This document shows, piece by piece, positions 22,901-28,364 of a DNA stretch of 28,364 nucleotides. The notes beneath the pieces are model-generated. The model did no database searches. It saw only the letters and a list, made by a program, of their open reading frames with translations, and was not told the DNA's origin. Each line of letters starts with the position of its first letter. Position 1 is the first letter of the stretch. A program made the position numbers and the translations under genes. This DNA is from a virus. Location of the stretch: positions 1-28,364 of IMG/VR virus record IMGVR_UViG_3300013138_000584; one strand, written 5' to 3'.

Positions 22901-23468
22901 CGTGTCGTACACCATTTAAGTAATCTAACTCATCATAATTAAAATTTGTAATTCCTACAAGTGGTATAAAAGAATTTTCAAGATCAACTGTTTTTACTCT
23001 TTTCCATCCGCCCTTATTATTTCGGATTACCCATTCATGCTCCGCAGTTGCATACAATTCGTCTTCATTTTCTAAAGTTATTTTATATAATTCCTGGTTA
23101 CCATAGGAATACCATTTAGCAGGTCTGTACATACCATCTTCAGAAAGAACATTTACTTCAGTATCAGAAAGTTCTTTTGCATAAAAAATACCAATATCTG
23201 TATGTATTTTTGTATTTCCACTTATACAATTCATAAGTGTAGTAGCATGGCGAGTATCTATGCCGAGGTTTGCCATTATTCTCCCGCCAGGGATGAATTT
23301 AAAATCATTCAGAATAGAATAAAACTCATTTGAGATTTGTTTTCGTATTTCCTTGTTTTCTATTTTTGCGGCTTCAATTGCCAATCGTTTCCAAGTATCT
23401 TCGATTGTTGTCTCTCCAGGTCCTCTGTAATTATCGTTCCAGATTTCCTCTGAGTATTTATTCATCAT
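19980..23468 (-). CDS. nrdJ: class II (adenosylcobalamin) ribonucleotide reductase with intein
   Basis: A 1162-residue precursor. Removing the intein at residues 81-390 leaves an 852-residue reductase that makes deoxynucleotides for DNA synthesis. The N-terminal FKFIPGGRIMANLG, the active-site NPCGEIGMATGVCNLGS (N-x-C-x-E, then the redox Cys of VCNLG) and NAPNGNTSIYAGIVTGGIEP are standard. The C-terminal tail with CPSCKTS and then GCKTCINCGWSKC is the zinc or redox tail of class II enzymes, so it should need vitamin B12 and not oxygen. The intein sits exactly before the N-terminal redox cysteine (TLMN-CYV). A GAGGT site lies 8 bases upstream of ATG. It is next to dUTPase, so nucleotide genes are grouped. 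Confidence 0.92.
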   Translation of the reverse strand: MMNKYSEEIWNDNYRGPGETTIEDTWKRLAIEAAKIENKEIRKQISNEFYSILNDFKFIPGGRIMANLGIDTRHATTLMNCISGNTKIHTDIGIFYAKELSDTEVNVLSEDGMYRPAKWYSYGNQELYKITLENEDELYATAEHEWVIRNNKGGWKRVKTVDLENSFIPLVGITNFNYDELDYLNGVRHGLVFGDGWLYMSGKYSMLRQYGDSKHLIEDYFESYTKSVDHVYLSVTHLENKLKSLPSLQESKSYLRGFIAGYIGADGHVDINGHVMLHCKDKEVLQEIRTICTYAGLPTTNITLVRTHSPFDGSYKPLWKLSLVKKYMYDEKMIIKNSHKQNMFNSKVPEKYTSIKVVSIENMNTIEEVFCCVEEETHTMVIDNCYLTGQCYVHHPKDINYKDPDSIEGIYTMLKAQAHTLKSEGGYGMNFSWIRPAGSYVKGIGSRTPGVLHFMELWDVSSKIITMGSEKILGELHDDEKTKIRKGAQMAVLSVWHPEIEDYIIAKQTPGRLTKFNMSIGVTTGFMKAVENDEDWQLIFPDTEHPKYEDEWKGDIKDWKSKGYKVIVYKTVKAKDLWETISYATYTRNEPGVIFLDLFNKLNALSYAEDIFATNPCGEIGMATGVCNLGSLNLTKFVKLINNKLEFDYDEYARCVKLGVRYLDNINDISRAPLKEYKDSMTEKRRIGLGNMGLGSLMLMFGIRYGSEESLELIKNIYKLKAETELLASAQLGKEKGSFKLFDKEKYFSTYWWNNLKISPSVKQEIENIGYMRNSHHSMNAPNGNTSIYAGIVTGGIEPSFMLEYTRWAIVTENEKRSLKRKGFTWPDPLKGEWFETEHVKFFIKGDEQILKGTFENIDYEVDKNRGLVKAVLVSDYGWEFAKNYYKDKLLDMQSKGIFASAMDLSVTDHINVLKVVAHYTNMNNSKTVNLPSDYPYEDFKSLYLDAWKSNIKGLTTYRAGTMTAVLETRKVKIYQNELERQFAEAGDKVIQNVGKIPNEYFARGFKIKDNGRKKWYINLAFVDEAMTRPYAMFVSTNNIESTEVTEELVKSMEKLLTEKGLPKKLIEEQITKYENQKNTTRIARIIGMALRHNLKIQDVVEILDKYPHELSSFVFYLSKLLSRYIQDGTKVKKEKCPSCKTSTIIYQDGCKTCINCGWSKC
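22299..23228 (-). mobile_element. LAGLIDADG intein in the ribonucleotide reductase
   Basis: A 310-residue intein (residues 81-390 of the precursor). It starts with Cys1 (CISGNTKIHT, block A) and has TxxH of block B at T141-H144 (ATAEHEWVI). It carries two LAGLIDADG-type helices, HGLVFGDGW (D195) and LRGFIAGYIGADG (D266), between the splicing blocks. Block F is EVFCCVEEETHTMVIDNCY, and the intein ends LTGQ before Cys+1. The last residue is Gln with Gly before it, not the common His-Asn. Inteins with C-terminal Gln are known to splice (for example in an iridovirus reductase), so this can be active but is atypical. The insertion site is the redox-active cysteine of the reductase. Confidence 0.93.
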
Positions 23469-23485
23469 ATATATACCTCGGTTAA

Positions 23486-23926
23486 TTACTTTTTATCACT
23501 ACTTCCAAATCCCTTTGTTCCGCGAGTTGTTTCATCTAATTCAGTTACAAATTCAAAAGTTACTTTAGGTTGTTTATGTATAACTAATTGTGCAATTTTT
23601 TCTCCTCTTTCAATCTCTATAGGATAAGCACCACAATTTTGGAAAACACATTTTATTTCTCCACGATATTCTGAATCTATAACTCCAGCTTTTAATTTTA
23701 AAGTATTCCTTAAGGAATATCCACTACGTTCTTCTATTTGACCATAATATCCTTCTGGAATAGCTACTGCATACCCAGTTGAAACTGCTTCTCTGTTACC
23801 TGCAGTAATGTTAATTTTTACTGAAGAATATAAATCTATACCTGCATCCGTATCTCGTTCTCTAGTGGGAGCAGTTGACATATTATTTAATTTTTTAAAT
23901 TTTAAATTAGCAGTTACTTGTGCCAT
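23486..23926 (-). CDS. dut: dUTPase (trimeric type)
   Basis: A 146-residue enzyme that hydrolyses dUTP to dUMP and keeps uracil out of phage DNA while supplying the dTMP precursor. All five family motifs are present in order: DAGIDLYSS (I), ERSGYSLRN (II), AGVIDSEYRGEI (III), RGEKIAQLVI (IV) and RGTKGFGSS (V). The length is typical. The start overlaps the previous gene's stop by one base, and the reductase starts 17 bases after its stop. Confidence 0.95.
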   Translation of the reverse strand: MAQVTANLKFKKLNNMSTAPTRERDTDAGIDLYSSVKINITAGNREAVSTGYAVAIPEGYYGQIEERSGYSLRNTLKLKAGVIDSEYRGEIKCVFQNCGAYPIEIERGEKIAQLVIHKQPKVTFEFVTELDETTRGTKGFGSSDKK

Positions 23927-24186
23927 TATTGTTCGTTTGGTTTTATTTCATTTAACTTTAGTTTAAACATATATTTAATTTCTGTTATTGGAAAAATTGC
24001 TGTTTCAAATTCTATAGCATTATCTATTTGTTCAAGAAATTTTGTATCTTTAAATCCTTTAACTTCTATTCCATCTTCAGCCATATCTATATCAGTCACT
24101 ATACCTATAACACCAACAGCAATATCGGTAGTAATTCTTACTGTATCTCCAACCTTTATTTTTTTATATACAAATCTAGGATTCAT
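23926..24186 (-). CDS. small SH3/KOW-like protein of unknown function
   Basis: An 86-residue protein whose core KVGDTVRITTDIAVGVIGIV then VKGFKDTKFLEQI is the pattern of small SH3-like barrels of the KOW type that bind nucleic acid or proteins. The C-terminal end is basic. It lies between recU and dut with 4- and 1-base overlaps, so it is part of the replication operon. No more specific role can be given. Confidence 0.5.
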   Translation of the reverse strand: MNPRFVYKKIKVGDTVRITTDIAVGVIGIVTDIDMAEDGIEVKGFKDTKFLEQIDNAIEFETAIFPITEIKYMFKLKLNEIKPNEQ

Positions 24187-24659
24187 GTAAGTTCAGCTTC
24201 CATTTCATCTACTTTATCGAGATAATTCTCAATATCAATTAACCACTCATTTTTAAATTCCTTGAAAGGTATAGATTTTCTAATATCTTCTTCTATAAAT
24301 TTTTCAATTAAACTGATAGGAGTTATGAATACTTTATCTGGATACATTTTTTTAAAATGAATCATAAAGAATGCGATTCCTCCAAGGTTTTGTTGAAACC
24401 TCAAGTAAGCTAATTGGTGATCTTCGATATTTGCTAGTGGAAAACTTGTTTTACTTTGGGTCTCTTTTGCATCAAAAGCTATAGATTTTCCACCCTTTAA
24501 TGTGCCTGTATAATCGACGGTTGATTGCTTTGCTACAAGACCCTTGCTAGTTATAATTATAGGAACTTCTATCTTAAGAATCAAGGCCCGATTATCTTTT
24601 CTGTATAAAATATTTTGTCTATTTGCTCTCTTTTCGAGATCGCTTCCTTTTAATCCCAT
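24183..24659 (-). CDS. recU: RecU-like Holliday junction resolvase
   Basis: A 158-residue nuclease of the RecU family. The key segments are ALILKIEVPIIITSKGLVAKQ, STVDYTGTLKGGKSIAFDAKE (D and the DxK-like catalytic residues of the fold), FPLANIEDHQLAYLRFQQN and the Gly-Gly-Ile-Ala-Phe-Phe strand. Such enzymes cut four-way junctions formed by recombination or replication-fork restart before packaging. The family is best known from Bacillota and their phages but is not exclusive. The start overlaps the glycosyltransferase stop by one base. There is no strong ribosome binding site. Confidence 0.85.
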   Translation of the reverse strand: MGLKGSDLEKRANRQNILYRKDNRALILKIEVPIIITSKGLVAKQSTVDYTGTLKGGKSIAFDAKETQSKTSFPLANIEDHQLAYLRFQQNLGGIAFFMIHFKKMYPDKVFITPISLIEKFIEEDIRKSIPFKEFKNEWLIDIENYLDKVDEMEAELT

Positions 24660-25318
24660 TAAATTATTCTAGACCAATGAGTTGTAGTCTTGATTTGTGT
24701 TTTATAGTAAATTTCATCTTCCGGCAGATTATTTGGATCTAAATACCATGTAGTATGTCTAGCCATATATGGATGCCCAGTTCTGAAAGATCTAGCCCAA
24801 GCTGTGCGTTGTCTAGGATCATGTAATGCAAATGTAGTATCTATATCAGCTTTATACACACCAGGTTCTAACTGTGTTGTCCAAAATTGATTTTCCCAGC
24901 CTATAACAGAAGCTTTGTGTGGGAAATGATCTGGAAGATCATCTATTTTAAGACCAAGTCCTAATTTTAAAAACTGTGGATATTTTTTTAATATTGTGTA
25001 CATATGTTGTATAATATCTGATGGGCATTCTTCTATAAGAACTACATCTGGATCTGTGTACACAAAGTAATTTTTATTAAATCTACTGTTATATAAACCA
25101 GATTTCCAAATAGCTTCGTGACCAAAATTATTTCCAAGCATTATAATTTCATACGAGAGTGTTTTATAATATTCAAGTAATGGTTCGTAGCTAGACTTAT
25201 TGTCTAATATAATTATTGGATTTGGTATTTCTAAGTTCTCTATAGAAGTTATGCATTTTTTTAAACATGTCAGTCTATTAAAAGAATTTATTACAATTGG
25301 AATACTATCTACGTTCAT
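24659..25318 (-). CDS. GT-A family glycosyltransferase
   Basis: A 219-residue sugar transferase. The N-terminal strand IPIVINSFNRLTCLKKCI and the following IILDNKSSYEPLLEYY are the nucleotide-sugar-binding start of family 2-like enzymes, and YTDPDVVL holds the DxD motif that binds the metal and diphosphate. HEAIWKSGL and the C-terminal region with RTGHPYMARHTTWY complete the domain. It is the last gene of a nucleotide-sugar block and probably attaches a dedicated sugar to a phage or host surface acceptor. A GAGGG site is found before the ATG, inside the upstream reductase gene, which it overlaps by 14 bases. Confidence 0.8.
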   Translation of the reverse strand: MNVDSIPIVINSFNRLTCLKKCITSIENLEIPNPIIILDNKSSYEPLLEYYKTLSYEIIMLGNNFGHEAIWKSGLYNSRFNKNYFVYTDPDVVLIEECPSDIIQHMYTILKKYPQFLKLGLGLKIDDLPDHFPHKASVIGWENQFWTTQLEPGVYKADIDTTFALHDPRQRTAWARSFRTGHPYMARHTTWYLDPNNLPEDEIYYKTQIKTTTHWSRII

Positions 25319-26126
25319 TAAAAAATTCCCTCATTTGCTTGAGTTGCAATTCTAAATCTGGTGCTAAAAATTCTTCAGATATAGGAATTAAGCTTCTATT
25401 ACATGGGTTACCAGAAGTAGTTTTATTTATTTTTAATTCTAATTCATAAACTTTACTAATCAATTTTAATAATTCATATTTATTTATTGGTTCACTAGCA
25501 TAATGAATTATTTCTCCAGTATATACCCAGTTATGTTTTATAACTGTGTGTATGAACTTAGCTAATTCTAATGTAGTTACTCCACTCCATATGTGGTCTG
25601 TCCAACCAGATACTTCTTTTCCTGCCTGTGAAATAGCCCATTCGAGCAGAGAATATTTATTTTTTAGTTCTTCTCCAATTATAGAAGTTCTTATAACTAG
25701 ACCATCTTTTGCACATGACTCACCAATTGCTTTTGACATTCCATATATATCTAAACTATCTTGCAAAGCCTCTTCGATATATGGACCATTATTTCCAGTA
25801 AATACACAATCGGTAGAGATATGTATTAGAGGAAATTCTAAATATTCTTTTTGTACAATTTTACTAAGTTGAATAGGAAACCACGAATTAATCTTGAATA
25901 CATCTTCTTTTTCATAGAATTGTATTCTAGGTTTCACTATACCAGCACAGTTTATAACTGCAAGTACATCATCAGTTAAAAACTTTTCTACTTCATTTAT
26001 TGGAGTGTTTAATATATTAAATTCATCTGATGTTGGGGCAACTACTTCATAATATTCTGAAAAATATGTTGCTACAACGTAACCTAACATACCATTACTA
26101 CCAAATATAACTATTTTCTTTTTCAT
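25305..26126 (-). CDS. RmlD-like NAD(P)-dependent sugar reductase
   Basis: A 273-residue extended short-chain dehydrogenase. The nucleotide-binding IVIFGSNGMLGYVVA (G-x2-G-x2-G), STDCVFTGNNGPYIEE and catalytic Tyr and Lys in DIYGMSKAIGESCA are as in dTDP-4-dehydrorhamnose reductase and its relatives such as the N-terminal domain of CapF/WbjC. It would reduce a 4-keto-sugar nucleotide. The start overlaps the cupin gene's stop by 4 bases, so reductase and epimerase are translationally linked, like a split version of the CapF fusion. The exact substrate cannot be read from the sequence. Confidence 0.75.
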   Translation of the reverse strand: MKKKIVIFGSNGMLGYVVATYFSEYYEVVAPTSDEFNILNTPINEVEKFLTDDVLAVINCAGIVKPRIQFYEKEDVFKINSWFPIQLSKIVQKEYLEFPLIHISTDCVFTGNNGPYIEEALQDSLDIYGMSKAIGESCAKDGLVIRTSIIGEELKNKYSLLEWAISQAGKEVSGWTDHIWSGVTTLELAKFIHTVIKHNWVYTGEIIHYASEPINKYELLKLISKVYELELKINKTTSGNPCNRSLIPISEEFLAPDLELQLKQMREFFNERR

Positions 26127-26584
26127 CTTTCTATCACTGCAAAAGGATCATGATGAGTATTTCCGTGAACAGGAAATCTAATATCATCTAATTTACTTTC
26201 TTCTGTACTACTTGTTGATAATACTAATAGTTTTGAATTAGAAGTTAATAATTTAAATCCATTAGCGTAACCAGCTGGAATATAGTATACCATAGGAACT
26301 TCAGAGGAAATAGCTGCCTTATATTTTATATCCCAGTTTAATTCCCATTTATTTTTAGTCAGGATCATGTGCACAGCCGCCACAATTGCACTACCAGATA
26401 ACATAGTAAAATACTTTGCTTCGTTTTCATGTCCATGCCAAGCACGAATAAATCCTGAAACATGGTTTGTTACTGTATACATTCTCTTGATTTCAGATAA
26501 ATCAAGTTCGTTATTAAATTCTAAAACACCACGATCATCAACAAAAATATCACCCTTATATAATTTGGGTTCTTGTATAATCAT
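26123..26584 (-). CDS. RmlC-like cupin, nucleotide-sugar 3,5-epimerase type
   Basis: A 153-residue cupin barrel. FVDDRGVLEFNNE and FIRAWHGHENEAKYFTMLSG correspond to the conserved start and the histidine-bearing strand of RmlC, and YIPAGYANGFKLL to the GFAHGF segment. It would epimerise a 4-keto-sugar nucleotide. The catalytic pair of RmlC (His and Asp/Tyr) is not fully certain by eye. It sits 14 bases after the next epimerase gene and overlaps the reductase by 4 bases. Other cupin isomerases (for example FdtA-type) are possible. Confidence 0.7.
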   Translation of the reverse strand: MIIQEPKLYKGDIFVDDRGVLEFNNELDLSEIKRMYTVTNHVSGFIRAWHGHENEAKYFTMLSGSAIVAAVHMILTKNKWELNWDIKYKAAISSEVPMVYYIPAGYANGFKLLTSNSKLLVLSTSSTEESKLDDIRFPVHGNTHHDPFAVIER

Positions 26585-26598
26585 AATTTAAATTTGAT

Positions 26599-27573
26599 TT
26601 ATATTTGATTTATATCTAAGCTCTTTAAATAAGCTTGATTTGAATATCTAGCATTATCTAAATCTTTTATTCTTTTAGTTTTTACTAAATATTTTAATTC
26701 TTCTATTCCTTGATCTATTGAACATATGGGATTAAATTTTAAATGTGATTTGGCTTTATCACTTGAAACTCTATAGTTTCTTGTATCTTGAAATGGCATG
26801 TCAGTGTGGTCAATATATAGATCTGGAAAATGATTACGTACTTGATATGCAAGATCTATAATTCTTACATTTTGCTTGTGTATATTAAAAATTCCAGTAG
26901 ATGGAGTGTATAAATTGTCCACAACTGTTTGAGCTACATCTCTAACATGTAATAATGGTCTGAATTGATCTCCACCAAAAACAGAAATTTTACCAAGTGT
27001 GTGTGCTTTTACAGTAAGTACATTTACAACTAAATCAAGTCTTATACGAGAGAATTGATCTCCTACTCCAAACAATGTTCCAAGTCTAAATATCAAAGCA
27101 TTTTTATCTTCTAAATATTTTTCTGCTTCTAATTTGCTTATAGCATAGGCAGATAGGGGGTTAGTTGGTGAGGTCTCGTCGAGTTCTATATTTTGAGCTC
27201 CATACACAGAACAAGTAGACATAAATATTATTCTACCATCGTAATTCTCTGCAAGCCACTTAACTGTATCTGAATTAACTTGTTTAGTTAGAGCGGGGTC
27301 AATTTGACATGCACCGTCTCCTACTAATGCAGCAAGCCATATAACTGAGTGTGCCTGCTTGAGTAAAGGTAGTAATTTTTCTGTATCTCGTATATCACCA
27401 TATACAAAATTTACATCCTTACGATAAGAATCCTCATAGAGTAATTTATCATATACAGTTATCTTGACACTTTGATGACCAGGAATATTTTGTATTATTT
27501 TATTTTCTTTAAGTAAATCTACAATTATCCCACCTACATACCCGGCCCCGCCGACTACTAAAATATTATGCAT
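26599..27573 (-). CDS. NAD-dependent nucleotide-sugar epimerase/dehydratase
   Basis: A 324-residue extended SDR. NILVVGGAGYVGGIIVDLL is the NAD-binding loop. VKWLAENYDGRIIFMSTCSV then LSAYAISKLEAEKYL gives the catalytic Ser/Thr, Tyr and Lys (Y-x3-K). FGGDQFRPLLHVRDVAQTVV is the conserved substrate-binding segment. It looks most like UDP-glucose 4-epimerase family members, but the reaction could be epimerisation, dehydration or oxidation. It overlaps the methyltransferase gene by 8 bases and starts the sugar-modification run in the visible window together with that gene. Confidence 0.8.
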   Translation of the reverse strand: MHNILVVGGAGYVGGIIVDLLKENKIIQNIPGHQSVKITVYDKLLYEDSYRKDVNFVYGDIRDTEKLLPLLKQAHSVIWLAALVGDGACQIDPALTKQVNSDTVKWLAENYDGRIIFMSTCSVYGAQNIELDETSPTNPLSAYAISKLEAEKYLEDKNALIFRLGTLFGVGDQFSRIRLDLVVNVLTVKAHTLGKISVFGGDQFRPLLHVRDVAQTVVDNLYTPSTGIFNIHKQNVRIIDLAYQVRNHFPDLYIDHTDMPFQDTRNYRVSSDKAKSHLKFNPICSIDQGIEELKYLVKTKRIKDLDNARYSNQAYLKSLDINQI

Positions 27574-28159
27574 TTTCTTCTGGTTGATTATTTATAAATG
27601 CAGTATGACTTATTAGTTCAAATACTAATAAACGATTATCATGTGCTGTGTATTTATTTTGTATATAAAAATAATTTTTAATTAAATTAGTCCAATATTT
27701 AATTCCTTTCTGTATTCTATGAATATCTATTCCATCTACCATTTCTTTATGATTTGCAATAGTAAAAAAACTATATTTAGAAATATAAGATAAATATTTT
27801 AGCACTGATAATATTTCTGATTCATCTAAATGTTCTAGACAATCCATAGCAAATAAAAAATCATGTCTTATTAAATATGCTTCTCTTTGTTCTCTGCTGT
27901 TTAAATCTAATTCTATAAAATTAATATCATAACTATGAAATTTTTTTATATCAGTAGATGTTATTAAAAATGAATCATAACTATTTAATAATAATTTTAT
28001 AAAAATACCACGACCACTAGAAATATCTATAATTGTTTGATTTTGTTTATGATATTTTTGTAAAAATTCAAGTGCCTTGACATATCTTAATTCATCATCC
28101 GGGTGGAAATTATAATTATCTGTTTGAAACAATTTTTTGTATATATTATTATAATTCAT
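27566..28159 (-). CDS. class I SAM-dependent methyltransferase
   Basis: A 197-residue enzyme with the SAM-binding motif I TIIDISSGRGIFIKLLL, an acidic motif II around SFLITSTDIKKF and AMDCLEHLDE as motif IV. It probably methylates a sugar or a lipid-linked intermediate because it lies between a UDP-GlcNAc 2-epimerase-like gene and an NAD-dependent epimerase. It overlaps the upstream gene by 11 bases and the downstream one by 8. Confidence 0.7.
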   Translation of the reverse strand: MNYNNIYKKLFQTDNYNFHPDDELRYVKALEFLQKYHKQNQTIIDISSGRGIFIKLLLNSYDSFLITSTDIKKFHSYDINFIELDLNSREQREAYLIRHDFLFAMDCLEHLDESEILSVLKYLSYISKYSFFTIANHKEMVDGIDIHRIQKGIKYWTNLIKNYFYIQNKYTAHDNRLLVFELISHTAFINNQPEENA

Positions 28160-28364
28160 TTTTTATATAATTAATGATTAATTCAGAAGTCTCTCCTTTT
28201 CCTAACCAATAAGAATTCATACTCTCTCTATGATTTAACCAATTTATTATATCATTAGGTAAATGAAGTAAACTGTATTTTAAATCATTTACATTAACCA
28301 TCATAGAGCAATGGTTCACAACAGATTCTGGTCTCTCTGTAAAGTCACGAGGAACTATAACAGG
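28149..28364 (-). CDS. UDP-N-acetylglucosamine 2-epimerase-like, C-terminal part (partial)
   Basis: An open frame enters from the right edge and ends at 28151-28149, giving the last 71 residues. PVIVPRDFTERPESV (the conserved T-E-R-P-E of the family) and NSYWLGKGETSELIINYI (compare the usual YGDGKTSERI near the end) match the C-terminal region of WecB-like 2-epimerases such as CapG. It is not in the ORF lists because it is cut by the window edge and short. It supports a dedicated amino-sugar pathway together with the genes to the left. Confidence 0.65.
   Translation of the reverse strand, partial: PVIVPRDFTERPESVVNHCSMMVNVNDLKYSLLHLPNDIINWLNHRESMNSYWLGKGETSELIINYIKNEL

Overview
The window is part of the genome of a tailed, contractile-tailed (myovirus-type) double-stranded DNA bacteriophage. 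It encodes a major capsid protein, neck and tail-completion proteins, a tail sheath and a tail tube, and then a long opposite-strand block for DNA replication, nucleotide metabolism, transcription and sugar metabolism. The DNA is clearly AT-rich and genes are packed with 1-14 base overlaps. The host is not certain. The phage sigma factor looks like a Bacteroidota primary sigma factor, and many minus-strand genes lack a Shine-Dalgarno sequence. Against that, most structural genes have strong GGAGG-type sites, and the RecU-like resolvase is a family best known from Bacillota.

Layout, plus strand, 1-10765 (late genes): end of an unidentified gene; probable decoration protein; major capsid protein; a terminator; a decayed GIY-YIG homing endonuclease; a second terminator; about 420 bases of apparently decayed coding sequence with a 21-bp tandem duplication; three neck/connector genes; a truncated fourth; an island with a GH19 endolysin, a two-helix membrane protein and a three-PAS-domain sensory protein with no output domain; then tail-completion genes, tail sheath and tail tube. 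A strong bidirectional hairpin at 10784-10817 separates the two converging blocks.

Layout, minus strand, 28364 down to 10816 (reading order): UDP-GlcNAc 2-epimerase-like (partial), methyltransferase, NAD-dependent epimerase, RmlC-like cupin, RmlD-like reductase, glycosyltransferase, RecU-like resolvase, small KOW/SH3-like protein, dUTPase, class II ribonucleotide reductase carrying an intein, a 143-aa protein, a 720-aa orphan, then a compact ubiquitin-like cassette (86-aa ubiquitin-like protein ending in Gly-Gly, 82-aa orphan, JAMM/JAB protease, E1/ThiF-like enzyme, 79-aa orphan). After that come a sigma-70 factor, a family A DNA polymerase interrupted by a group I intron with a LAGLIDADG gene, a 90-aa orphan and a dNMP kinase.

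The most notable system is the ubiquitin-like cassette: a modifier with an already mature Gly-Gly end, an activating enzyme and an intact JAMM protease, with no recognisable E2 or E3, inside a phage replication and transcription operon. Next come the PAS-only protein translationally coupled to a membrane protein beside the endolysin (possible sensing of lysis conditions), and the polA intron, whose ribozyme helices P2-P4 are written inside the last codons of its homing-endonuclease gene.
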